Below, piece after piece: positions 34,930-46,812 of a DNA stretch of 64,000 nt; positions within the stretch are counted from its first letter, which is position 1, and each line of letters starts with the position of its first letter. Under the pieces are notes generated by a model that made no database searches, was not told the DNA's origin, and was given only the letters and a program-made list of their open reading frames with translations. The stretch spans positions 124,001-188,000 of the forward strand of contig NW_024882770.1 of the NCBI RefSeq assembly GCF_019059575.1, in the 5' to 3' direction. Origin of the DNA: Amphibalanus amphitrite. Its lineage: Eukaryota; Arthropoda; Thecostraca; Balanomorpha; Balanidae. Made by a program: the position numbers and the translations under genes.

Positions 34930-35789
34930 GGTTTGTTGTCAATAGTTAAAACACTATTCTTTAGAATTGTGTTTTTCTATTGAAAAACAAATCTGAGTTC
35001 CCTGACAATTTGGCAAAAGCTGCCTGAGATCAGTACCTACAACTTGATTCTCTAGAAAACGGCTGCTCCAAAAATTCTGATTTTTTTCAGGATTTCTAGT
35101 GGGCCAGGTGATCTACGTTCTGGTATGGGTCTCTCCTCCGCTGACAGTCTGGTGCACGTGCCACGTGACTTTGAAAATTCCCATGTTAAGCCAATGGGAA
35201 AAATGAAAAAATGCGTTCCACGGCAGATTGCTCGAAAACGATCCAAACGACCCCCCATTTTCTTCCATGCAGATCAACCACCATTCGGTGCACTACCCAT
35301 GGGTATGTCGCAAATTGGCCGGAAAAGTCCAGAACCACGTGCCACGTGCCGTTGAAAATGACCCTGCACACCGGAAATTTGGACTTTTGGTCATTTCGGC
35401 ACACCCGCGACGCAGACTATGGTGTGGGTGACCAAACAATGGGTGTCATCTGGTCGGCAACTGTTTAAAGTGTCGTCCAGTGGGTCAAAGGGGTAGTTCC
35501 AAACCTTTGGGATCCACCATTCTGGGGATTCTTTTTGACAATATACTTACGTTTCTTGGCGCAATGTTCATTCCACCCAGCCGGTCGTCAATGCGTTAGG
35601 TGACCCAAATGACGATTGACGTGAAGGAAGTTGGGGGCGCGGAACACGCACGTGCCATCCGTTTTTTAATTGGGCGCTTTCATCTAGGATATTTTTGCAG
35701 ATCACTTTTTGATTTGTGAAAATGACCAATAAGCTGAATCTCTGGAATCCTATCGGTATGCCAGTCGTTGATAAATTATTATCTTGCTG

Positions 35790-36372
35790 CGGCCGGGCGC
35801 TTATTTGCGGTGTTTGCGTTTGGCGGCTGGCGGACGACTTTTAGTCGTTTTTGGTTAGCAGTTAGCGTCGGTGCGATGCGGGCGGTTTTATTTTTTCGGC
35901 GTTTCGGCGTCTTTTTTGTGTGGTTTGCGGCAGTCGGGCGATTTTTTTCGACGTTTGCGTTGGCGTTTCGGGCGTGCGTTTTGCACGTTTTGTGGTGTTT
36001 ACGTTTTGCGGCGGGCGGGCGTTTTGTGTTTTTTTTTGCGGTGTTTATCTTTGGCGGCGGGCGGGCGGGCGGGTGGTTTTATATTTTTTGCGTCGTTTGC
36101 GGTGTTAATTTGTTTGCGGTTGGCGGCCGCTTTATCGTTTTTTTTTGCGGTGTTTGCTTATGGCGGCGGGCGGGCGATTTTTAGGCGTTTTCGGTTGGCG
36201 ATTAGCGGGCGTGCGATGCGGGCGGTTTTATTGTTTTGCGGCGTTTTTGCGTTTTTTTGCGGTTTGCGGCGGGCGGGCGTTTGTTTATTTTTTGCGACGT
36301 TTGCGTTGGCATTTCGGGCGTGCGTTTTGCGCGTTTTGTGGTGTTTGCGTTTTGCGGCGGGCGGGCGTTTTT
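35790..36372 (+). other. GT-rich block with cytosine nearly confined to CpG, copy A
   Basis: The + strand is built from short words such as tttgcggcgggcgggcg and ttttgcgttggcgtttcggg. Almost every C is followed by G; exceptions are few (gcttatttg, gcagtc, gcacg). It looks like bisulfite-converted CpG-methylated DNA. No coding meaning. Confidence 0.85.
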
Positions 36373-37297
36373 CACAATTCAAAGTCCAAACCTTCGGGCC
36401 ACAGCGCTCCTCGAAAAGCGCTGCCCTCGAGTAACCGAAGGTTTGTTGTCAATAGTTAAAACACTATTCTTTAGAATTGTGTTTTTCTATTGAAAAACAA
36501 ATCTGAGTTCCCTGACAATTTGGCAAAAGCTGCCTGAGATCAGTATACAACTTGATACTCTAGAAAACGGCTGCTCCAAAAATTCTGATTTTTTCAGGAT
36601 TTCTAGTGGGCCAGGTGATCTACGTTCTGGTATGGGTCTCCCCTCCGCGGACCTTCTGGTGCACGTGCCACGTGACTTTGAAAATTCCCGTGTTAAGCCA
36701 ATGGACAAAATGAAAAAATGCGTTCCACGGCAGATTGCTCGAAAACGATCGAAACGACCCCCCATTTTCTTCCATGCGGATCAACCACCATTCGGTGCAC
36801 TACCCATGGGTATGTCGCAAAGTGGCCGGAAAAGTCCAGAACCACGTGTCACGTGCCGTTGAAAATGACCCTGCACACCGGAAATTTGGACTTTGTGTCA
36901 TTTCGGCGCACCCATGATGCATACTATGGCGTGAATGACCAAACAATGGGTGTCATCCGGTCGGCAACTGTTTTAGGTGTCGTCCAGTGGGTAAAAGTGG
37001 TAGTTTCAAACTTTTGGGATCTACCATTCTGGGGATTCTTTTTGACAATATGCTTATGTTTCTTGGCGCAATGTTCATTCCACCCAGCCGGTCGTCAATG
37101 CGTTAGGTGACCCAAATGACGATTGACCTGAAGGAAGTTGGGGGCGAGGAACACGCACGTGCCATCCGTTTTTTAATTGGGCGCTTTCATCTAGGAGATA
37201 TTTGCAGATATCTTTTTGATTTGTGAAAATGGCCAAAAAGCTGAATCTCTGGAATCCTAGCGGTATGCCAGTCGTTGGTAAATTATTATCTTGCTGC

Positions 37298-38018
37298 GGC
37301 CGGGCGCTTATTTGCGGTGTTTGCGTTTGGCGACTGGCGAGCGATTTTTAGTCGTTTTCGGTTAGCAATTAGCGTCGGTGCGGTGCGGGCGGTTTTATTT
37401 TTTTTCGGCGTTTTTGCGTTTTTTTTTGTGGTTTGCGGCGGTCGGGCGATTTTTTTCGACGTTTGCGTTGGCGTTTCGGGCGTGCGTTTTGCACGTTTTG
37501 CGGCGGGCGGGGGCGTTTTGTGTTTTTTGCGGTGTTATTCTTTGGCGGCGGGCGGGCGGGCGATGCGGGCGGTTTTCTTTGTTTGCGTCGTTAGCGGTGT
37601 TAAATTTGTTTGCGGTTGGCGGCCGCTTTTTCGTTTTTTTTTGCGGTGTTTGCTTTTCGCGGCGGGCGGGCGATTTTTAGGCGTTTTCGGTTGGCGGTTA
37701 GCGGGCGCGCGATGCGGGCGGTTTTATTGTTTTGCGGCGTTTGCGGCGTTTAATTTGTTTACGGTTGGCGGCCGCTTTTTCGTTTTTTGCGGTGTTTGCT
37801 TTTGGCGGCGGACGGGCAATTTTTAGGCGTTTTCGGTTGGCGGTTAGCGGGCGTGCGATGCGGGCGGTTTTATTGTTTTGCGGCGTTTTTGCGTTTTTTT
37901 TTAGTTGCGGTTTGCGGAGGGCGGGCGTTTGTTTATTTTTTGCGACGTTTGCGTTGGCGTTTCGGGCGTCGTTTTGCGCGTTTTGCGGTGTTTGCGTTTT
38001 GCGGCGGGCGGGCGTTTT
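37298..38018 (+). other. GT-rich block with cytosine nearly confined to CpG, copy B
   Basis: Same composition and words as copy A with longer internal repetition: tttgcggttggcggccgctt appears twice, gtgcgatgcgggcggtttta-type words three times. Confidence 0.85.
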
Positions 38019-38075
38019 TCACAATTCAAAGTCCAAACCTTCGGACCACAGCGCTCCTCGAAAAGCGCTGCCCTC

Positions 38076-38960
38076 GATAGCCCACTGATGCAAATAAATT
38101 GGATTTGGCTTTAAAACTAAGCTCTTGAGAGCGTTTGCCGTAACTCAATATTTTGCATCAAAATCGGCCGACATGACGTCACTCTGACGTCATTTCCGGC
38201 CAAGCGATGCTAGCTAGAAAGTTGAAATTTTAACACAAGTTGTCAAATTGATGCCGCTGAGAGTACCGCAAGTTTCGTGTTGATCTGTCAAACGGTTTAG
38301 AAGATATTCATATTTCTGTAAGGTTTTTCGCAAATACCGTAAAAACGGAAAAAACCAAATTTGGCATACCCTCTGGGGCAGCGTTTTGGCACCTTCCCTG
38401 AAAATTTCAGGTCTCTGCCGTTTCAGGTCAGGTCACCAGGTCAGAAAAACCGGTACAAGGTCATGGTCAAATGTCAATTTTCTTTATGCACCTGTCCAAC
38501 TCACAGTTTTAAACTGATTTCCTTCAAACTTTCAGGATGTCTTAAGTTCACCGAGTTGTATAACATGTAGGTCGTTTTTTTCATGTCGCTGACCTGAGGT
38601 CAGTTAGAGCCGAGGTCATTACGTCGTAATGTTAAGCCTATAAGAAAATATTCAATTCGGAAAATACTGGCGATATCCGCTTCTTTTATCACTTTGGTGC
38701 TTTGAAACAACAGTACTTAACATTATGTCACTTGGTGCTTCTTTGTTGGGAGTACTTGTCCATGGGTCAGGTCAAATGAGGTCAACTGAGGTCAAATGAC
38801 GTTTGTGCCAATAGCTTGTCACACAATAAAGATAAAGCTTTCAAAATGGCATCATTTTGTTCCTCTTGAACAGCCGAGTCGAATGATATGCAACCTTAAG
38901 CATTTCGACCATTCTTAAGACTTAAGATGTACTTAAGATGTGCTTAACTTTTAAGTACAC
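38076..38960. repeat. TTAA-family fragments, right half of copy 6 and another
   Basis: Bases 38076-38310 align with copy 1 at 10690-10890, including the doubled tgacgtcactctgacgtcat. From 38315 a second fragment starts like the right side of other copies (ggtttttcgcaaataccg) and runs through AGGTCA clusters to 38900. Repeated cttaag words lie at 38915-38950. Confidence 0.65.
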
Positions 38961-40158
38961 TTAACCCACGCCCTGGTGGGGTCTGTTTATAACGCGACCT
39001 GGTGGGGGGCTATTTTTTGCCCCCCCCTCGTATCTCCGAAACTACTGGACGGATCCGCAAAATTCAAACGGCGTTCGAAAGGCCTGTCAAATTTGTCTAA
39101 GGAAACCAAATTTCATTGACCTCGGGGTCACCGATGACGTCACAGGTCAGGTCAAAGATGAAAGGTTTCACCGTTCACGGGTCTTCTAAGGAATGCGCTA
39201 TAACACCGAAAAAAACGCATTTTGTCAAGAATCAGCGGTATTGCGTCAGTTGCCTAGTAGATATGTTGCTATTAGAGGTCACTGGCAATACCAGGTCAGG
39301 TCACAGGTCAGGTCACCAAGGGTCACAGGTCAGGTCATATGAGCCCAACTTTACTAAGGTTGTGTGATACATGTTTTATGGCCAATTTTTCATTTCCAAC
39401 TCAATGGTGTTGGTTATAAGACTATCAGGTACGGCTTAGGTCACTTTCTGGTGAAGTTCAGGTCAAGGTCTGGTCAAGGTCAGGCCAAAAAAGTTCAAAT
39501 TTTAAAGTTGATAGTTTTGCATAAAATGAGTATTGATTCGATGCAGCTCGTCACGGGGAGTCTAATAGTGGTCTTTGTTTTGCGCTACGGGGTCTAGAAT
39601 TGCTACAAATTGAGTTTGAAAATTTGACGTCATCAATGTTGAACAGTTTTTTCGCTATAACTTCGCCAAAAAAAGAGGTATCAATCTCAAATTTGGTATG
39701 TGGATGGAAGGCGGTAAGGACTATCACATATATTCCGGTTTTTGCGAAATTAAAAAAAATTGGATTTTTCGATTATTATATCCAAAAAATATATTTTTTG
39801 ATTTTTGGGGGTCAATATCCAAAAATTTCAAACATCCGAGATAGCAGTTTTGTAGCCCTGTCCAATCTACAGCTTTTATGTCTTATCATTTTTCTGTATT
39901 TGCAAAGCTATAGGCCTGACAGCTCTTCCCGCGAAACCCTTTTTTGGATCGAAAACGGCAGAACATGACGTCACTCTGACGTCATTTCCGGCCAACCTAT
40001 CATAGCCTTTGGAAAATTTTTGGTCATAATGTGTAAAATTGATGTCCGGGAGGGTACTGAAAGTTTGGTGACGATCGGCGCAGCGGTTCTGGAGATATAT
40101 CGAAAAGTCTGGAGGGGGGGGGGGGCAAAAATAGCCCCCCCACCAGGTCGCGGGTTAA
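38961..40158. mobile_element. TTAA-flanked AGGTCA element, copy 5 (full length)
   Basis: TTAA at 38961-38964 and 40155-40158. Ends TTAACCCACGCCCTGGTGGG and (complement) TTAACCCGCGACCTGGTGGG. Terminal hairpins 39004-39028 and 40114-40141. Perfect DR1 at 39298-39310 with further half-sites on both sides. Interior nearly collinear with copy 4. Length 1198 bp. Confidence 0.85.
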
Positions 40159-40894
40159 GCAAGCAAACAAGCATATCATTCGACGCGCCTTGACGTGCTG
40201 AGTTCACTGGTGCTTTTCTTTTTGCCCTATCTTAATTAGATCAAAAGTTAAAAGCGAAAAACGTTTGGACTGTTTTAGCAAAAAATTTACACTTATACCC
40301 CCAAAAACCCCCTAAATATTGACCTAGAGCAACCAAATTTGTACAGGGGCGAGAACTACTATAGACCCATCTACCCTGTAAATTTGGTGTTTCTAAGTGC
40401 CATAGGAGCCAATCGCCAGGGGGGGTCCGTACCAACCCCCCCCCCCTCGTTGTCCGTGCTATGGAAAAGGCCCTCGCCTGGCGTCTGGCGAGGGATAAAC
40501 TCACAAATGTATGTTCTTTCGTATAATGAAAAAAAGAAGAAAATCAGCCGGTAACTTTTTGAGTTATCGGCATGTAAACGCTAAAAAAGTCGCTCATATG
40601 GCAGATCAAAAGTCGCTCAGAAGTTCTTATTGCCACAGTAGCGATTTTAACTTTCCTTCGTGCCGAATCTCAATCCCAAAATACCTTCAAAAAAGAAAAG
40701 TGGCATCGCAAATTTGGTAGCTTTGCGCTTCTGCCTCCGCGGCGTACATTTTCTTCTTTTCTTTTTCTCCTTGAGTGGTTCTTTTGCTTAGCATCGTTCT
40801 TCAATCGCGCGACTTACTGATTTTGACACTTTTCTTGAATTTTATATCATTTCGGTGTCGTGTGTGGTAAGGCAACACACAAATACTCTAAGTC
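40159..40894. repeat. TTAA-family end fragment, then OSCP upstream DNA
   Basis: Bases 40160-40500 hold fragment words (a caagcatatcattcgacgcg phrase), a hairpin with seven G and nine C at 40419-40446, and a right end GGCGAGGGATAA at 40488. Bases 40500-40894 lead into the OSCP start. No TATA box is visible before the ATG. Confidence 0.5.
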
Positions 40895-40975
40895 ATGGCC
40901 TCCACCAGCCTCATGTTCGCTCGAAGGCTGAGCACGTCGTCCGTCACTCGAGAAATGATCAAGGCTCCAATTCAG
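40895..40975 (+). CDS. ATP5PO: ATP synthase OSCP subunit, exon 1 (mitochondrial presequence)
   Basis: OSCP is the stator cap that joins the F1 alpha-beta crown to the peripheral stalk of mitochondrial ATP synthase. This exon gives 27 residues, MASTSLMFARRLSTSSVTRE and then MIKAPIQ. It is Arg/Ser-rich without acidic residues until E20, a typical matrix-targeting presequence, and the end aligns with the KLVRPPVQ-type segment that precedes mature OSCP. The ATG has G at -3 and G at +4. The exon ends at CAG/GTAAAC in phase 0. Exons 2 (43014-43331) and 3 (48568-48795) complete 208 residues, the normal length for metazoan OSCP (about 210). Intron 1 is 2038 bp and holds repeat fragments. All three exons are intact and in frame, so the gene looks functional. 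It is nuclear and stands alone here. Confidence 0.95.
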
Positions 40976-43013
40976 GTAAACTATCGGTTTGGTCAGGTTA
41001 AATTGTTTTTATCTTCACTGTACTTTATCGACACATTTACCGTAATCTCTCCGAAGGCATTGTGCCAGGAGCAATTTGATGTTACTTTCCATATCAGTTG
41101 CGGAAACTGTGGTACATTCCAATTCTTCTATTTGTAGAAGTCTTCCTCTATTTGAAGACTTCCATAAATGGACATGCAACTCCAAAAATGGACATGCTGG
41201 TGATGCAAGCATGCAAGCATACCCAACTATAGAAAATGTTGACCATGTTTTGATGGCAATCAATTTGTGCAGAAAATGACAAAAATGTGACACCCCTGGT
41301 CACATTCACACAGTGTCCCAAAATTTGTCAATTTGGATGGGAAACGACATCCAAATGAAAATCAATTTCCACATTTACCTCCAGTTTTCAAGCCCAATTT
41401 CCACTCCCAATTCCACTGAGGAAGAGCCGTCGCGTAAATGGTTGTTTTGCATCTGTCACAATTGTAGATTAATAATTTTCATCATTTTCCCACTCTTTTT
41501 GGGCCTTACCTGACCAACGATTTTTCACTCTCATCATTTCTTTGGTCAGAAATTTTCTCCTCTGACACCCAAGCAAAAATATAATTTTGGGAGACTGCAT
41601 TCATATCGGCATAGCGAAGTGTCTAGATTTTAGCATGGATGTCTAGCTCCTAGTGTGGTTATATTTTATATCATTTTTGAAGTAAGGGTATGGGACCCAT
41701 TTGGCATGTGCGGCGCATGTGCAGGGTGCCACTTCCAGATCTCGAGAACGGCTGGGCCGATTGTGCTCAAATTTGGTTCATCGCTAGAGACGGTTAGTAG
41801 GGTGCCGTGCGCAAGTCAGTTGGAGGTACCCCCTCGTAATTTCGCACGTGTGAGGCCCACCCTCTCGCTCGCTCCGTTAGTCGTCAAAAGGCATTATACT
41901 GGTAGGTACCTACTAATAAGCTTCATAAAACCACGATTTAACTGCCAGTGGGTTTTGTGTCTGAAAATATCAAGGAAGGTTTCAATCTTATTTTAACAGA
42001 AAGAAATTATATGGTTTAACGTTCATGTGAACTGAATTAGTTATTGATTCATAGAAATCGTATGGTGCTGTTTAAGCATTTTGATTAACACTCCATCAAA
42101 CTTCTCCTGCTGCCCGAAATTACCTGACCTGACTGTACTGAGGCCTAGACAACGACGACCATCTGCTCAACTCGCACAACAATCCTGCTTGCTGTGGGCT
42201 TTTGCTCTGCTAATCCGTTTAACTGTTGCGTGGTTATGCTATTGAATTCGATTTTCCTAACTAAAACCGTAGCCCGACCTGTGAGCCATTGACTGGGCGC
42301 TGCTGTTCGCATTGGACGTGAACCCTCGCCAGACCAGGGTCTTTTTCATAACACGGACGGCCAGGGGAGGTTGATACGACCCCCCCCCCCCCCCCCGGTC
42401 TGTCTGTGGTGATTGGTTCCTATGGCATTTAGAAAGACTAAGTTCACATGGTAGGTGGACAGAGGAGGATGGAAATTTCGCCTCTTTGCGAATTTGGTGA
42501 CTCTAGGTTAACATTTTTTTATACATAAATATGTAAAGGAAAAATTGCCTATAACCAGTCAGTTTCTGGCTTATACATAGAACTCAGCACGTCAATGCGC
42601 ATCAAATGATATGCTGCTTAATTATTTTAACGGGATTATCAGGTTTTTGAACTTTCGAAGGGATCAGTTTATTTTGGTCAATCCGCAAGCAGCTGCCTCT
42701 GATATGTCGGCTCCGGGCCTGACCAGCGGCATCTGATATATAAGCTTCTTAGAAGCGTTACAGGCCGAGCCAGGTTTTCCCTCGGCTTCCACCTTCCTGG
42801 CGACAATTCTCCCGCTAGATGGAGGTCAGAACCTGCCGAAAATTGCTGAGACTTCAGTATATTCTGTATGATCTCATCCAGACTTGTGCCGTGACTAAAA
42901 ATCAAGACCAGGATCCTCAAGGCCCCACGGCAAATTCAATTTTTAGAATCCAACTCATCCAGGGTGCTATGGGAGTGTCATAGGGTGACGCCGTGTGTTG
43001 TCCGTGTGCACAG
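40976..43013 (+). other. ATP5PO: OSCP intron 1
   Basis: GT at 40976 and tgtgcacag ending at 43013. It contains a partial CACGTG-type repeat (41690-41910), a TTAA-family end (42323-42400, with an 18-base C run) and an inverted piece of the 46760-type repeat end near 42700-42790. No other gene. Confidence 0.9.
41690..41910 (+). repeat. E: 5'-truncated copy of the CACGTG-rich repeat
   Basis: Matches the last ~220 bases of the copy at 59304-59996: the phrase tctcgagaacggctgggccg, then caaatttggtt, then ctctcgctcgctccgttagt and an end in tatactggta. The CACGTG words are partly decayed (ggcgcatgtgcag). Confidence 0.8.
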
Positions 43014-43331
43014 GTGTTTGGCGTCGAGGGCCGCTATGCGTCTGCGCTCTACTCGGCCGCCTCAAAGAACAAGCAACTGGAAAAGGTGGAGAAGGACCTG
43101 ATCGAGGTACAGGCCCTGCTGAAGAGCGACGTGCCGTTCCGCGAGTTCGTGCTGAACCCGACGCTGAAGAAGGAGGCCAAGCGGCAGGCGATGGAGGTGG
43201 TGGCCTCCAAGAAGAAGACGACGGACGCCACCAAGAACCTGCTGGTGCTGATGGCCGAGAACGGCCGGCTGACCCACCTGGACGCCGTGGCCGCTTCCTT
43301 CCGCACCCTGATGGCCGCGCACCGCGGCGAG
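43014..43331 (+). CDS. ATP5PO: ATP synthase OSCP subunit, exon 2 (core)
   Basis: 106 codons, phase 0 at both ends, acceptor tgtgcacag at 43013 and donor GTCAGT at 43332. It opens with VFGVEGRYASALYSAASKN, the diagnostic N-terminal helix of OSCP that contacts the alpha-subunit N-termini on F1. VLNPTLKKEAK, LLVLMAENGRL and FRTLMAAHRGE follow, all family landmarks of the six-helix N-terminal domain. No gaps or stops. A minisatellite starts 10 bases after the donor. Confidence 0.97.
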
Positions 43332-43339
43332 GTCAGTGG

Positions 43340-43560
43340 TACCCTCGGGACGCCGGGACGGTGGTACAGGGGACGCCGAGACGGTAGTACAGGGGAGACC
43401 GGGACGGTAGTACCCGGGGAGACCGGGACGGTAGTACAGGGGAGACCGGCACGGTGGTACAGGGTAGACCGGGACAGGGGAGACCGTGACGGTAGTATCC
43501 GGGGAGACCGGGACGGTAGTACAGGGGAGACTGGGACGGTGGTACAGGGGAGACCCGCAT
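43340..43560. repeat. 23-25-bp minisatellite in OSCP intron 2
   Basis: Unit gggagaccgggacggtagta then cagg, about nine imperfect copies, beginning almost at the exon 2 donor. Confidence 0.9.
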
Positions 43561-44950
43561 TAACCCGTTATCCCGGATTTGACTGGGAGAGACGGACGTG
43601 GGGGCTGGTCTTCGGTGCCCCTTCTCGTTTTCCTGCGCTACAATTAACAAACCCATCGGCACAAAGCTGTCCACTTCAAAGGCACCAGGAAACATCATAT
43701 TCACAATAAAAATAAATAGTTACCTTTTGTGCGTGCAGCGAGTGGGAGAAATATAATTGGTGGCATTCGGTGCCTGCCTGTTTGTACCCTTAAACACCAA
43801 CCCCCACACGTCGCCCGCTACTATCATCGGTGAGCCACCTACTCAGCCTCATGCAAGGGACATGCGTTGGCCCTCATCTCTTCCGAATTTATAAAGCGTA
43901 ATGATTCATAGCATGAGGATTGTAGTAGACATAATGTGACAATCATTATTATGAATCATACAAATGCCTTTTAGGCTCAAAGCTTGATGTTACTAGCTTA
44001 ATTGTAAATAACTGCAGGCATTTTCGAATTTTGGTTGTACGTGCTGCGTGCACACACTTATTGAAGGCCTCGACAAAATCGATGCCGCTCCAATGCTCGT
44101 TTTCGCATCATTTTATTGGTTTCTCTTTGCGGTGTTGGACATCGCCTTAGTACACCTTTTTGCGTTGTCCGCTGGCCAATAGTCAAAACCCATTCGCCCG
44201 ATCTGCGTATAGGTGGCGACAGTGAGAGGCATTCCGGCAAAACGTTCAGCACACGGGCAAAACGGACCGCTGATCCCACTCCACAGTTCGTCAGTCGGTA
44301 TAACCTTCGCTATTCGACATAACTGATTGAACTCCGGCAAAACCTTTGACCATGGATGACCTTCATCCATGCTTTGACGATTTGGATAAATGCTTCGTCA
44401 CTTGTTAACATCCCTTCGTCGTTCACCAAAACATCCCCATGTTAATTTCGGCATTCCTCACAACATTTCGTCAACAGTGAAAACAGATCCGCTGATGTAC
44501 GGAGAAGGATAAATATGACCGCGTTTCTACAGTGCAGTGCGAAGCATATGTGGCGAAACTCTGGTTATTTATCCATCTAAAAAATAAATCGGTATCTGTT
44601 CATGAGCGCCAACAGACGTAACTGACATGTTATCGGTTGATTGAACAATGAACAGGCAACAGAGCGTTTGATAGGTCAACCCCACCTCAAACGCCAGGAC
44701 ACAAAGGTATCTGGCCGGCCGGGCCCGGTTCGCCAACTGTCAACCATTCGCCCGTGAGTCCGACCGGCCGCCGGAGGCGTTGTTTCATGACAGCGCTCGG
44801 GCGGTGACGCGATTATGACGGACGGCCGGCTTCGTGGTTTGTACCGAAGCGGTTAGGAGTCCGACGATTTGCCGTCTGTATACCTACTCGGATTAGCGCC
44901 GGTAGTCTCCTCTTCTCTGTCGCATGCCACCCGTTTCGGAATCTCATGGT

Positions 44951-45828
44951 TAATTACGAGCGAGCGAGCGCAGCGAGCGAAGCGAGTCTTTTCAATATAA
45001 CGGAAAAATCTCAGTATGAGCGGCCCGGCCCGGCCCGGCCCGGCCCGGCCTGTAACGCTTTTGAGAGGCTTATATCTCAGCAACCGCTGGACCGATTGGC
45101 CTGCGGTCTTTTTTGCTGGGTAGCCCCATCCCTTCTACCCCGTAATTGACTACTTTTGATACATCTCAGTGACCGTCGTGGCACGTGCCACGTGAAAAGT
45201 CAAGGGTGTTCAAGCAGTTTTGAAAAAGTAATGATTTTGAGAGGCCCATATCTCCGCAGCGGCTTGAGCGATTGTCTTGCGGTCATTTTTATAGGGTAGC
45301 TGCATCCCTTCCACCAAAGGTCGGATACTCTTGATCTATGTGAGTGACCCCCACTGCACGTGCAAAATACAACAATAAGAGGTGCCAAATTTGTTCCCAT
45401 TTCAGTAACTCGGTAATTACTGGGGCGATTTCGCTGAAACTTGGCATACATGTAGGCACCCACCAGGCAATGCATTCCCATGTGTTGCGGTTAGGGTGCT
45501 ACTGCACGTGCGCACGTGCAGGGGGCGTTTCCAGATCTCGAGAACGGCTGGGCGGATTGCGCTCAAATTTGGTACACGGTTGGGGACCGGTTAGTAGAGT
45601 GCCGTGCAAAAGTCATTTTGGACCCCGTTTGCACGTGCGCACGTGCAGAATGCCGCTTCCAGATCTCAGGAACGGCTGGGCCGATTGTGTTCAAATTTGG
45701 CACACCGCTAGCGACCGGTTAGAAGGGTGCTTTGCACAAGCCCGTTGGAAGTACCCTCTCGCCCTTCTGCACGTGCAGGGCTCACTATCTCGCTCGCTCG
45801 TTCTTCGCCCAAAAGGCGTTTTACTGGT
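44951..45828 (+). repeat. A: CACGTG-rich modular repeat, full copy
   Basis: Head ttacgagcgagcgagcgcag, then a GGCCC tandem (45021-45050), then five ~90-base modules each holding a variant of the phrase atctc.g.aacggctgg.ccgatt followed by caaatttgg or equivalent, separated by CACGTG palindromes; tail ggcgttttactggt. The palindrome TGCACGTGCGCACGTGCA occurs at 45504 and 45630. About 878 bp. No coding capacity beyond chance frames. Confidence 0.85.
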
Positions 45829-45914
45829 TGATTAATTGGCTAGAGGCCATTAATGCAAGTTGCAATGGAACACTTGACAAACCGCGTACATGAATATCTG
45901 ATTAACAAATAACA

Positions 45915-46812
45915 ACCAGTAAAACGCCTTTTGGGCGAAGAACGAGCGAGCGAGATGGTGAGCCCTGCACGTGCGAAAGGGCGAGAGGGTACTTCCAACG
46001 GGCTTGTGCAAAGTGCACCCTTCTAACCGGTCGCTAGCGGTGTACTAAATTTGAACGCAATCGGCCCAGCCGTTCCTGAGATCTGGAAGCGGCATTCTGC
46101 ACGTGGGCATTCTGCACGTGCGCACGTGCAAACGGGGTCCAAACTGACTTTTGTACGGCACCCTACAAACTGGTCCCCATGGGCGCAAAATGACCTTTGC
46201 AGTCGACGCGCCCTAAAGCCCCAATAAACAAACAAATAACTGGTCCCCAACCGTGTACCAAATTTGAGCGCAATCGGCCCAGCCGTTCTCGAGATCTGGA
46301 AGTGCCCCCTACACGTGCGCACGTGCAGTAGCACCTTAACTGCAACACATGGGAATGCATTGCCTGGTGGGTGCCTACCTGTATGCCAAGTTTCAGCGAA
46401 ATCGCCCCAGTAATTACCGAGTTATTAAAATGGGAACAAATTTGGCACCTCTTCTTTTTGCATTTTGCACGTGCAATGGGGGTCACTCGCATAGATAAGA
46501 GTATCCGACCTTTGGTAGAAGGGATGCAGCTACCCTACAAAATTACCGCAAGACAATCGCCCAAGCGGCTGCTGAGATATGAGCCTCTCAAAATCACTAC
46601 TTTTGCAAAACAGCTTGAACACCCTTGACTTTTCACGTGGCACGTGCCACGACGGTCACTGAGATGTATCAAAAGTAGTCAATTACGGGGTAGAAGGGAT
46701 GGTGCTACCCAGCAAAAAAGACCGCAGGCCAATCGGTCTAGCGGTTGCTGAGATATAAGCCTCTCAAAAGCGTTACAGGCCGGGCTCATACTGAGATTTT
46801 TCCGTTATATTG
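45915..46812 (-). repeat. B: CACGTG-rich repeat, inverted copy, head cut by C
   Basis: Reverse orientation to A and ~90 percent alike by eye. It lacks the last ~45 bases of the head where copy C begins. It carries a 60-base retroposon insertion (46179-46238). Confidence 0.85.
46179..46238 (+). mobile_element. 5'-truncated short retroposon with 10-bp target duplication
   Basis: ACTGGTCCCC flanks both sides (46169-46178, 46239-46248). Copies A and C have the sequence once. The insert ends in ccccaataaacaaacaaata, a retroposon-like A-rich tail. It is probably the 3' end of a SINE or LINE. Confidence 0.75.

Larger units (their letters stand above)
34930..38075. repeat. Tandem duplication, period about 1510 bp, inside copy 6
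   Basis: Copy A starts at 34931 and copy B at 36441 with the same words (gtttgttgtcaatagttaaa). Both end with ttcaaagtccaaaccttcgg and ctcgaaaagcgctgccctcga, at 36380-36430 and 38025-38075. Each copy has a normal-composition half and a GT-rich half (35790-36372 and 37298-38018). The GT-rich halves differ in length and order. Frames there stay open because the strand is poor in A; they are not genes. Confidence 0.85.

Noticed and set aside
35768..38088. Frames encoding Phe/Arg/Gly-rich repeats such as FAVFAFGG
   Set aside because: The + strand is poor in A, so stops are rare; composition explains the open frames.
43333..43709. Read-through of OSCP exon 2 into a longer + strand frame
   Set aside because: The family sequence stops at the GTCAGT donor and resumes in phase at 48568; the extension is the minisatellite.
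44058..44370. - strand frame of 85 codons with WSKVLPEFNQL
   Set aside because: Overlapping frames are equally open; no family match; lies in OSCP intron 2.
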